A stretch of 5,010 bases of DNA from NCBI GenBank assembly GCA_949841235.1, contig CATKZA010000160.1, forward strand, positions 1 to 5,010, written 5' to 3'. The DNA is from an uncultured Clostridiaceae bacterium. Lineage in GTDB: Bacteria > Bacillota > Clostridia > Lachnospirales > Lachnospiraceae. Of this stretch, positions 1-5,010 are shown piece by piece (the stretch's first letter is position 1; each line of letters starts with the position of its first letter). The translations under genes and the position numbers were made by a program. Below the pieces are notes generated by a model, which saw only the letters and a list, made by a program, of their open reading frames with translations, was not told the DNA's origin and made no database searches.

Positions 1-38
1 CAAGCAGAGGGTCATAGGTTCGAGCCCTATAGGTCCCA
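1..38 (+). tRNA. tRNA-Val, 3' part only (cut by window edge)
   Basis: The T arm is plain: stem ATAGG (14-18), loop TTCGAGC (19-25), stem CCTAT (26-30). The 3' acceptor strand AGGTCCC (31-37) and discriminator A (38) follow. Counting back, the variable loop is GGGTC (9-13), the anticodon stem 3' strand is GCAGA (4-8), and position 1 is the third anticodon base, C. An anticodon ending in C reads a GNN codon (Val, Ala, Asp, Glu or Gly). The arm sequence matches my memory of Firmicutes tRNA-Val (UAC or GAC), but the first two anticodon bases are outside the window, so the identity is an inference. CCA is not encoded (the acceptor is followed by TT), so the CCA-adding enzyme must supply it. It lies 28 bases upstream of the next tRNA with no terminator between, so the two are probably co-transcribed. 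Confidence 0.85.
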
Positions 39-66
39 TTATTTTCCTTTATGTGGCATATATTGA

Positions 67-140
67 GGCGGGATAGCTCAGTTGGCTAGAGCACACGGTT
101 CATACCCGTGGCGTCAAGGGTTCAAATCCCTTTCCCGCTA
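67..140 (+). tRNA. tRNA with CAU anticodon, probably elongator tRNA-Met
   Basis: This is a complete 74-nt cloverleaf. The acceptor is GGCGGGA (67-73) with TCCCGCT (133-139), giving a G-U first pair, and the discriminator is A140. The D arm starts TAGCTCAGTTGGCTAGAGC. The anticodon stem CACGG/CCGTG encloses loop TTCATAC with anticodon CAT at 101-103. The T arm is AAGGG-TTCAAAT-CCCTT. It is not the initiator: initiators have three consecutive G-C pairs next to the anticodon loop and a mismatched 1-72 pair, and neither is present. The alternative is tRNA-Ile2, whose CAU anticodon is converted by TilS to lysidine. The sequence alone does not fully exclude that, but the overall body looks like elongator Met. 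CCA is not encoded. Confidence 0.95.
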
Positions 141-145
141 TTTAC

Positions 146-190
146 AAAGTCTTGAGATGAATGAATATTTGTTTCAGGACTTTTTGATTT
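146..190 (+). terminator. Intrinsic terminator of the tRNA operon
   Basis: AAAGTCTTGA (146-155) pairs with TCAGGACTTT (174-183), a 10-bp stem with one G-U pair and an 18-nt loop. It runs into TTTTTGATTTT (181-191), which serves as the U-tract. It starts six bases after the last tRNA. The 3' arm shares bases 180-183 with the next hairpin, so both cannot be fully formed together. Confidence 0.7.
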
Positions 191-226
191 TATAGGAAAA
201 TTCTCGTTTTCTATAAAGTCAAAAAG
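180..226. repeat. 20-bp AT-rich imperfect inverted repeat (long hairpin)
   Basis: Bases 180-195 pair with 211-226 (16 bp, one T-G wobble at 188/218). After a bulged G196, AAAA (197-200) pairs with TTTT (207-210), with loop TTCTCG (201-206). The outer arms are CTTTTTGA and TCAAAAAG. A stem this long and almost unbroken is not expected by chance. It may be a second or bidirectional terminator, or a remnant of a small dispersed palindromic element. It overlaps the 3' arm and U-tract of the tRNA terminator. Confidence 0.7.
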
Positions 227-236
227 CCCTCCGGGC
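221..236 (-). terminator. Short minus-strand terminator-like hairpin
   Basis: Read on the minus strand, this is GCCC-GGA-GGGC followed directly by TTTTT. That is a 4-bp GC-rich stem plus U-tract, in the form of a minimal intrinsic terminator. No minus-strand gene lies to the right to use it, so it may be a relic, a guard against antisense transcription, or chance. Confidence 0.3.
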
Positions 237-244
237 AGGATGCG

Positions 245-273
245 CTGACATTTGGCACGATAACAGGTATGAG
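245..273 (+). promoter_or_regulatory. Candidate sigma-A promoter for ispF
   Basis: The -35-like CTGACA (245-250, one mismatch to TTGACA) is followed by an exact 17-base spacer and a -10-like TATGAG (268-273, two mismatches). Transcription would start near 280, leaving a leader of about 40 bases. It lies just after the tRNA terminator region, where a new promoter is expected. An imperfect 6-bp hairpin (281-295) sits between the predicted start site and the ribosome binding site. Confidence 0.4.
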
Positions 274-318
274 CAGGTATGCCGGCGTAGCTGGCCGAGA
301 AAAGGAATGAGGTGGATG

Positions 319-867
319 ATGCGAGTTGGCATGGGATATGACGTACACAGGCTGGTAGAGGGGAGAGACTTGATTTTGGGCGGCGTAGCCATTCCCTATG
401 AGCGGGGATTGCTGGGGCATTCTGATGCGGATGTGCTTCTGCATGCGATTATGGATGCGCTGCTGGGAGCGGCGGCGCTAGGTGACATCGGGAAGCATTT
501 TCCGGATACGGACGATGCCTATAAAGGGGCATCCAGCATAGAATTATTGCGGAAGGTGGGCGAAATGGTGGAAGATGCCTGCTTTATGATAGAGAATATT
601 GATGCCACGATTATTGCCCAGCGACCTAAAATGCGGGATTATATCCCCAGGATGGAGGAGAATATCGCTGAGGCTCTGGGATTGGAGAGAGAACGGGTGA
701 ACGTGAAGGCCACTACGGAGGAGGGGCTTGGCTTTACCGGGCAGGGAGAGGGGATTTCCTCCCAGGCAATCTGCTCCCTTTCTTCCATGTTTGACCATGT
801 GGCAGGAACGGAAGATTCAGTACAGCAGGGCTGCGAGGGCTGCCAGGGTTGCAAAAAGACGGATTGA
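319..867 (+). CDS. ispF: 2-C-methyl-D-erythritol 2,4-cyclodiphosphate synthase IspF, with Cys-rich tail
   Basis: IspF converts CDP-methylerythritol 2-phosphate to methylerythritol 2,4-cyclodiphosphate and CMP in the cytoplasmic MEP isoprenoid pathway; the family is a metal-dependent homotrimer. From ATG 319 the metal ligands fall at the E. coli positions: D8, H10 (YDVH) and H42 (SDADVLLHA), followed by [13 protein letters not shown] (D56, D63) and the [10 protein letters not shown] segment (T132, T133, E135). Start: ATG 319 lies six bases after GAGG (309-312) and gives the usual [10 protein letters not shown] opening. ATG 307 and 316 are in frame, but their purine-rich stretches lie too close. 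The protein is 182 aa, against about 155-160 for the family. The excess is a C-terminal extension ending in CEGCQGC (172-178). Position 142, Arg in E. coli (GRGEG), is Gln here. It shares an operon with the GNAT gene, whose ribosome binding site begins two bases after the ispF stop. Confidence 0.96.
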   Translation: MRVGMGYDVHRLVEGRDLILGGVAIPYERGLLGHSDADVLLHAIMDALLGAAALGDIGKHFPDTDDAYKGASSIELLRKVGEMVEDACFMIENIDATIIAQRPKMRDYIPRMEENIAEALGLERERVNVKATTEEGLGFTGQGEGISSQAICSLSSMFDHVAGTEDSVQQGCEGCQGCKKTD

Positions 868-882
868 GAAAGGAGAATGGGC

Positions 883-1761
883 ATGAAGTTTACAGTGAGA
901 GATTATCAGGAAGATGATATTGAATTTTTGCAGGAGAATGATTTTCTGCATTCCATGGAGATTCAAAGCCGGGAAGATTGTGATTCCGATATGATTTTTA
1001 CTATTTTGGACGAGGCTCAGGAAATATGCGCTATTGGGGATTTGTCTTACCATAAGACTTGGTTTGACAAGAGGCCGGGGGCTCCCCGCTTTCTGAAATT
1101 ATATATTTGCGTGGCAATACAGGATTCCGAATTGTACCAGATTGCCATTGATTATGCGTGGATGCTGCTGGAGCGAAAGATGGAAGTGCATCGGGGAAAT
1201 CCCTGCGGTCTGGTGACGACCTGCCGCATGGGGAATCTGGAGGAGATGCAGAAATATCTGGAGGCCGGTTTTGCATTTGGAGAGACGGAGCCGGTACTGC
1301 GCTACCAGATACAGAACCCGGGAAAGGCGAACCTGCCTGCGCCATACAGGATAGAGGAATTGCAGAAAAAGAGGTCGGAGATTGAGAGATACATAGCCGC
1401 TACCGCCAAGGCAAAGGAGGGGGTGCCGGATAGCATGGAGGAATACCTTTTCCATAGCAATGATGATTCCTTCGTCAGTTATTATGTCACGGATGGCCGG
1501 AATATTCTGGCGGGAATCAATGTCTGCGATATGGATGAGAATGGAGTTACGCATAATCTCTTTGTACTGCCGGAATATCGGAGGAAGAGTTTTGGGGATG
1601 CGCTGCTGAAAAAGGCGTTGGAGTACATGCAGGAGCGCGGCTATGATTTGGCTATGACCAGTCTGAGCGGATTGGATGAGGAAGGGATGCAGCTGTACCT
1701 TTCTTTCGGATACGAATTGGATAGCTTTTTCATTCAAATGACAAAGATGACGGTGGCTTGA
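883..1761 (+). CDS. Tandem GNAT-fold N-acetyltransferase-like protein
   Basis: This predicted cytoplasmic acetyltransferase has 292 aa, about twice a single GNAT domain. The C-terminal half (about residues 165-290) shows the GNAT core: strand and acetyl-CoA loop NLFVLPEYRRKSFGDALLKK (225-244), a following helix, then LYLSFGYEL (271-279), the typical end where the substrate repeats the (G/S)F pattern. In the RxxGxG/A loop the first Gly is Ser (RKSFGDA). The N-terminal half (1-145) looks like a decayed GNAT: it has GDLSYH and a late MQKYLEAGFAF segment but no recognisable acetyl-CoA loop. Start: ATG 883 lies seven bases after GGAG (872-875), whereas the in-frame ATG 877 is only one base away. 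It follows ispF by 15 bases and ends ahead of the 1842-1878 terminator, so it is the last gene of that operon. The substrate (antibiotic, protein N-terminus, small amine) cannot be told from sequence. Confidence 0.85.
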   Translation: MKFTVRDYQEDDIEFLQENDFLHSMEIQSREDCDSDMIFTILDEAQEICAIGDLSYHKTWFDKRPGAPRFLKLYICVAIQDSELYQIAIDYAWMLLERKMEVHRGNPCGLVTTCRMGNLEEMQKYLEAGFAFGETEPVLRYQIQNPGKANLPAPYRIEELQKKRSEIERYIAATAKAKEGVPDSMEEYLFHSNDDSFVSYYVTDGRNILAGINVCDMDENGVTHNLFVLPEYRRKSFGDALLKKALEYMQERGYDLAMTSLSGLDEEGMQLYLSFGYELDSFFIQMTKMTVA

Positions 1762-1841
1762 GTGATAGCCTATGTACAGCACATCGCCCGTTTTCAGAAA
1801 TTGCTGTGAATAGAAACCATTAAAAAATACTGAACCATTTT

Positions 1842-1878
1842 GGCCTTTCTGACAGAATTATAATGAAAGGCCTTTTTT
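1842..1878 (+). terminator. Intrinsic terminator of the ispF-GNAT operon
   Basis: A perfect 8-bp stem GGCCTTTC (1842-1849) / GAAAGGCC (1865-1872) with a 15-nt loop is followed by TTTTTT (1873-1878). It is directional, since the minus strand has no U-tract. It lies 80 bases after the GNAT stop, and the spacer 1762-1841 holds no gene I can support. Confidence 0.9.
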
Positions 1879-1930
1879 AATGCATAAGTCCAGCATCAAG
1901 CGGCAGCGCAGATGTTAAGCTTGCTTGTAG

Positions 1931-1946
1931 AAATACTCGAGTATTT
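1931..1946. promoter_or_regulatory. Perfect 16-bp palindrome, candidate operator
   Basis: AAATACTCGAGTATTT is fully self-complementary and lies in the 165-base gap between the terminator and the sigma-factor gene, about 100 bases before the preferred start. Its size and symmetry fit a dimeric regulator's operator. No convincing -35/-10 pair can be placed around it, so its relation to the promoter is unknown. Confidence 0.45.
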
Positions 1947-1972
1947 GATGTACGAAATTATCATATGGAAAT

Positions 1973-1984
1973 GTAAATATTTAC
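1973..1984. promoter_or_regulatory. Perfect 12-bp palindrome ahead of the sigma gene
   Basis: GTAAATATTTAC is fully self-complementary and ends just before the purine-rich GGTGAAAGGGG (1985-1995). It is AT-rich and could be an operator half of the regulatory region or part of a -10 region (TAAATA, 1974-1979). AT-rich palindromes of this length arise by chance more easily than the 1931-1946 one. Confidence 0.25.
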
Positions 1985-2043
1985 GGTGAAAGGGGTTGAG
2001 GACTACGATAAATATCATCATGGAGAGAGAGGGGGGAGATGGG

Positions 2044-2589
2044 TTGCAGGACGCAGTACAGTTGCTGATAGATACCGTTGGAGACGATGTGTATCGTTTC
2101 TGCTGTCGTCTGACTAGGAATCGGATGGATGCGGATGATCTGTACCAGGACACTTTTTTGAAGGCACTGGAACAGCGGGGGCGGCTGGAAGATGTCTTTG
2201 ACAGGGAACAGGTAGAATCCATTAGACGGAATCGTAATTTCCTCATGGGAATTGCCGTCAATCTGTGGAGGAATCAGTGGCGGAAGAAGAAGAGAGAGTG
2301 GAAGCATTTATCGATAGAAGATGCGGAATTTTTTGAATTGCCCTCTTCGGAGGAAGAGAATGTGCAGACTCAATTAGAGCGGAAGGAAATACAGAGAAGG
2401 CTGACGGCACATATTCGTGCTTTGCCGGAAAAGTTAAAAATGGTGGTCTACCTGTTTTATGGGGCAGAGATGGGGACGGAGGAGATTGCGGAGACGCTGC
2501 ATATTCCCCAGGGAACGGTGAAAAGCAGACTGTATCTGGCGAGAGCAAAATTAAAAGATTATTTGGAGGCGGATGGCTATGAAATATGA
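2044..2589 (+). CDS. ECF-type RNA polymerase sigma factor (sigma-70 family)
   Basis: This protein would direct RNA polymerase to a small set of promoters, normally as an envelope-stress or signal-responsive switch. Region 2 (about residues 10-82) contains VYRFCCRLTRNRMDADDLYQ and DTFLKALEQ, the conserved core-binding and -10 recognition segment. Region 4 (about 112-172) contains LPEKLKMVVYLFY and the helix-turn-helix TEEIAETLHIPQGTVKSRLY for -35 recognition. There is no region 3, as in ECF factors. The start is uncertain. TTG 2044 has GGGGAG (2033-2038) five bases upstream and gives 181 aa with the usual short lead into region 2. ATG 2020 (189 aa) has no ribosome binding site. TTG 1996 (197 aa) has AGGGG directly against it. 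The end overlaps the start of the membrane-protein gene, implying translational coupling; ECF operons commonly self-activate, but no clear ECF promoter is visible. Confidence 0.93.
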   Translation: MQDAVQLLIDTVGDDVYRFCCRLTRNRMDADDLYQDTFLKALEQRGRLEDVFDREQVESIRRNRNFLMGIAVNLWRNQWRKKKREWKHLSIEDAEFFELPSSEEENVQTQLERKEIQRRLTAHIRALPEKLKMVVYLFYGAEMGTEEIAETLHIPQGTVKSRLYLARAKLKDYLEADGYEI

Positions 2590-3775
2590 TATCGAAGAAT
2601 TGTTAAAGGAAAATATGAATATACAGGATACTCCGTCCAGGGAATTGAACGAGAGGATCCTGTGTCATGACAGAGGAGGAAACAGTATGCAGAATAAAAA
2701 GTATGTGAAATATATGCCGAAGGTGGCAGCGGCAGCACTGGCAGCCATCGTGGCGGCTGGCGGGATTGGCTATGCGGCCGTGAATCTGTGGGATCGCTCC
2801 GTGGCCGAGGATTTCGGCGTGGCAAAGGATCCTGAGATGATGCAGGAAATGAATGACAAGGGTTTCGCTCAGCAGCCCCAGGTGTCGGGGACAAAGAGCG
2901 ACCGGGTATCCGTCACGGACAAGGACATTACCGTGACGCTAAAACAGACTTTGGCGGATGAGCATGGCGCATATGTCTGCTACGAGGTGAAATATGGAGA
3001 CAAATACAAGGCAGTGGATCAGGGGGTGGAGAAGCATCCTGACTATGGCATTGCCATGCCGCGGGCGAAGTTTCAAATGGATTCCGGCATTCCGTTGAGT
3101 TATAGTGGCGGTGTCAAGAAAGTAGTTGATGACCACACCGTCCTTTACGAGGATTTTATCGTAACTTCAAAAGAGGATGACACCCTTGGCAAGGGGAAGA
3201 TGAAGATGTCCCTATCGAACTTTGCGATAGATCAGATGAAAGCGGATACAAAGCCGAAGATGATTGCAAAAGACGGAAACTGGAATCTTTCCTGGGATTT
3301 GTCGGTGGGTACGGAGAAGCGGGTCTATCATTTGAACCGCACATTGAAGTTAGGAAAATACAAGGTGGCTTTAAAAGATCTGACCATCTCGCCCCTTTCC
3401 TGCAAACTCACCGTAGGCTCAGAGGGTGCCTCTTTGAATGATATTTTTGCTGTGATTAAGGATGATGGAGAAGAGGAAGTGGCTCTGGATCAGAATGGCG
3501 ACATGAAGGTGATTCGCTATGTGCGCACGAATGAGGAGAATGCGGATCGAGTGATGGAAAATCTCCCCAAGGGGCAGACGCTCGCCTCTTTAGATGGGGT
3601 TGCCCTGTGTCATGATCGCAAGGATTTTGATATCACTGGTGGCATGGGAAATAGCAGCAGTGATTATGTCTATGAGCAGTTCCGGAAGGTGCTGGATCTG
3701 GAGAAGGTGACAGGAACCCGCATAGCCGGAAAATATATTGATTTAAAATCCGTTCCCTATGATACGGTGAAATAG
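2579..3775 (+). CDS. Single-pass membrane protein, DUF4179-like, probable anti-sigma factor or sensor
   Basis: From ATG 2579 (398 aa) the order is as follows. A charged N-terminal cytoplasmic segment of about 45 residues opens with MKYDIEELLKENMN. One Ala/Gly-rich transmembrane helix (about residues 47-68, including AAAALAAIVAAGGIGYAAV) follows. The remaining roughly 330 residues form a hydrophilic extracytoplasmic region, beta-rich in character (VSVTDKDITVTLKQTLADE, then VCYEVKYGDKY). This architecture and its place directly after an ECF sigma gene match DUF4179-containing proteins in Firmicutes. The inferred role is to bind the sigma factor through the cytoplasmic segment and release it on an outside signal. 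GGAGG (2565-2569) serves either ATG 2579 (nine bases) or ATG 2573 (three bases), the former preferred. The gene overlaps the sigma stop by 11 bases. No catalytic motif is seen, and the ligand is unknown. Confidence 0.85.
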   Translation: MKYDIEELLKENMNIQDTPSRELNERILCHDRGGNSMQNKKYVKYMPKVAAAALAAIVAAGGIGYAAVNLWDRSVAEDFGVAKDPEMMQEMNDKGFAQQPQVSGTKSDRVSVTDKDITVTLKQTLADEHGAYVCYEVKYGDKYKAVDQGVEKHPDYGIAMPRAKFQMDSGIPLSYSGGVKKVVDDHTVLYEDFIVTSKEDDTLGKGKMKMSLSNFAIDQMKADTKPKMIAKDGNWNLSWDLSVGTEKRVYHLNRTLKLGKYKVALKDLTISPLSCKLTVGSEGASLNDIFAVIKDDGEEEVALDQNGDMKVIRYVRTNEENADRVMENLPKGQTLASLDGVALCHDRKDFDITGGMGNSSSDYVYEQFRKVLDLEKVTGTRIAGKYIDLKSVPYDTVK

Positions 3776-3828
3776 TGTGGCATAAAAGAACTTAATTTTA
3801 GCTGTACTAGTGTTCTGCGTCCATTTTG

Positions 3829-3871
3829 GCCCCTGCTAAACAAGCACCATTGATGCTTGTTTAGCAGGGGC
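3829..3871. repeat. 18-bp perfect inverted repeat between convergent genes
   Basis: GCCCCTGCTAAACAAGCA (3829-3846) pairs perfectly with 3854-3871, with a 7-nt loop CCATTGA. Two further outer pairs are possible (3827-3873 and a G-T at 3828/3872). It lies 53 bases after the membrane-protein stop and 81 bases beyond the LRR gene's stop on the other strand, where a shared terminator is expected. Neither strand has a U-tract after the stem, so it is not a standard intrinsic terminator. It may still act as a bidirectional barrier, an RNA-stabilising 3' end, or a dispersed palindromic element. The rest of 3776-3952 holds no gene I can support. Confidence 0.8.
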
Positions 3872-3952
3872 TACATGAAAGAAATGATCCGTCTAGAAAA
3901 ACTAACAAGGTAAATCCACGTTGCTGCAAATGCGGGGACGCTTCGTATTGCT

Positions 3953-5010
3953 CTACTTCTTCAACTGGTATTTGATGTGGTATTTCTTTGCATACCTGTG
4001 TGCATAACTGCCTTTCTGGCAGTGGATGACCAGCTTCTTGCAACCGCTAAATGCCGTCTTGTGAATCTCCTTGACGGACTTCGGGATGACGGCTTTTTTC
4101 AGGTTCTTGCAACCTTGGAAGGTCTTTTGCTCGATCTTCTTAATCTTTTTTGGTATCTTGATCTGCTTTAGGCTGCGGCAATCTTGGAAAGCCATTTCAT
4201 CAATACTTTTCAAGGAATTTGGCAGACTGACCTTTTTCAGGCTTCTACAGTGCTGAAAGGCTTGTCGACAGATGTATTTAACCGTGTTCGGGATATTCGC
4301 CTCTTCCAGTTTTTCGCACCAGCGGAAATTGCCAATCATTGGCAGTCCGGGAGAGAATTTCACCTCCCTCAGGTTCTTGCACTTATAAAACGCATCTACA
4401 CTGATTAGTTTTTGCTCTTTGGTAAAAACGACCTTCCTTAGATTTTCGCATTCTGCATAGAATCTTTCACCCACCTCCGTATCCCATCGGGGGATTGACA
4501 CGCTCCTTATACCGGTATTGCTAAAGCAGGCATATCCATGTTCGATTGCTTTCTTGCTTTTGCTCCAAAATTTTGGCAATGTTGTAAGTTTCCGACAACG
4601 TAAAAATGCTTCCGTTCCAACGTAATCAATGTTCTTTCCACCCTCCACGTCTTTTAAACTCTTACAATTAAAAAAGGCGCGGTCATCAATTTTAGAAACA
4701 CTGTCTCCGATCTTTACTCTATTTAAGTTCGTGCATGAATAAAAAGCTTGATAATTAATACGCTCTACTCCGTTAGGTATGATAACTTCCCGGACATATC
4801 GTCTTTTAGGGAGAGAATATCTGCCGATACAATGTCCGCCAATCTCTTTTACGGGAACGTTGTCAATTTTTTTAGGAAAGATTACTTTTTTCTTTTTAGG
4901 TATAACCGAGGTAATGCATAAGGATTTGCCATCTGGCAAGACCTCGTATTCATATGTGCCATTGCTATATATTTTGCCAGGCACTTTCCTTTCGGGGTAT
5001 GCCGAGGATG
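3953..5010 (-). CDS. BspA-type leucine-rich repeat protein, 5' end beyond the window
   Basis: This is a surface or secreted-type LRR_5 (BspA family) protein; relatives mediate adhesion or host contact, but no partner can be named here. A GTG at 4984 gives 343 aa. The frame stays open upstream to the edge (reading SSAYPERK before it), so the real start, and probably a signal peptide, lie outside. Numbering from that GTG, an N-terminal segment (1-62) with YEYEVLPDGKSLCI leads into about eleven repeats of mostly 23 residues (64-316) with the pattern L..V.IP..V..I...AF..C. A C-terminal cap follows (LVIHCQKGSYAHRYAKKYHI), typical of this family. One cysteine recurs per repeat (84, 107, 130, 153, 179, 202, 223, 246, 269, 292, 315). 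Repeats 4 (26 aa) and 7 (21 aa) are irregular. The protein is strongly lysine-rich near the C-terminus. It is convergent with the sigma operon, and its 5' part looks more AT-rich than its neighbours by eye. Confidence 0.92.
   Translation of the reverse strand, partial: SSAYPERKVPGKIYSNGTYEYEVLPDGKSLCITSVIPKKKKVIFPKKIDNVPVKEIGGHCIGRYSLPKRRYVREVIIPNGVERINYQAFYSCTNLNRVKIGDSVSKIDDRAFFNCKSLKDVEGGKNIDYVGTEAFLRCRKLTTLPKFWSKSKKAIEHGYACFSNTGIRSVSIPRWDTEVGERFYAECENLRKVVFTKEQKLISVDAFYKCKNLREVKFSPGLPMIGNFRWCEKLEEANIPNTVKYICRQAFQHCRSLKKVSLPNSLKSIDEMAFQDCRSLKQIKIPKKIKKIEQKTFQGCKNLKKAVIPKSVKEIHKTAFSGCKKLVIHCQKGSYAHRYAKKYHIKYQLKK

Noticed and set aside
67..236. Possible integration site at the tRNA 3' end
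   Set aside because: No integrase gene and no second copy of the tRNA 3' end appear in the window; the downstream genes are housekeeping or regulatory.
265..281. Direct repeat AGGTATG (265-271 and 275-281) in the ispF leader
   Set aside because: Seven bases repeated twice in a short purine-rich leader is within chance, and no operator type is suggested.
1099..1782. A 227-codon minus-strand open frame across the GNAT gene
   Set aside because: It is long but antisense to a gene with clear GNAT motifs and a good ribosome binding site. The translation shows no recognisable domain.
1776..1807. ACAGCA...TGCTGT inverted repeat after the GNAT stop
   Set aside because: Only six base pairs with a 20-base loop and no U-tract; a much better terminator follows at 1842-1878.
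1921..1980. Possible sigma-A or ECF promoter ahead of the sigma gene (TTGCTT, TTGATG, TAAATA)
   Set aside because: No pair of boxes has both acceptable matches and a 16-18 base spacing, so I could not support a specific promoter.
3977..4408. Three plus-strand open frames of 61-74 codons opposite the LRR gene
   Set aside because: They lie wholly inside the well-supported minus-strand repeat gene, mirror its periodic sequence, overlap one another, and lack clear ribosome binding sites.
3953..4500. Repeated DNA of about 69 bases that could suggest a tandem or CRISPR-like array
   Set aside because: The period equals 23 codons and is explained by the protein's LRR units. The copies diverge at the DNA level and there are no spacers.

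Overview
The window looks like chromosomal DNA from a low-to-mid GC Gram-positive anaerobe of the Clostridia, most likely a gut Lachnospiraceae relative. The evidence is indirect: tRNA genes without an encoded CCA end, strong GGAG-type ribosome binding sites, a non-mevalonate isoprenoid gene, an ECF sigma factor paired with a DUF4179-like membrane protein, and a BspA-type leucine-rich repeat protein. No species can be named from the sequence alone.

Layout. Positions 1-140 hold the 3' end of a tRNA-Val and a complete CAU-anticodon tRNA (elongator Met most likely). A dense patch of overlapping hairpins follows (146-236), including the terminator of the tRNA operon. A plausible sigma-A promoter (245-273) then leads into a two-gene operon of ispF (MEP pathway) and a tandem-GNAT protein, closed by a clear intrinsic terminator (1842-1878). 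The gap 1879-2043 carries two perfect palindromes. It precedes a second operon: an ECF-type sigma factor overlapping a single-pass membrane protein with a long extracytoplasmic region, probably its cognate anti-sigma factor or sensor. Between this operon and the convergent last gene lies an 18-bp perfect hairpin (3829-3871). The minus strand from 3953 to the right edge encodes a lysine-rich BspA-type LRR protein. Its frame is still open at the edge, so its true start and probable signal peptide lie outside.

How the genes fit together. ispF is housekeeping, and the GNAT protein is probably co-transcribed with it but has no obvious functional link. The sigma factor and membrane protein form a self-contained regulatory module: the membrane protein would hold the sigma factor until an envelope signal arrives. 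The LRR protein is a separate, probably secreted or surface-exposed unit.

I see no CRISPR array, transposase, phage gene or clearly new multi-gene system. The features most worth a second look are the hairpin cluster after the tRNAs, the CxxCxxC tail on IspF, the palindromes ahead of the sigma operon, the perfect hairpin at 3829-3871, and the one-cysteine-per-repeat pattern of the LRR protein.
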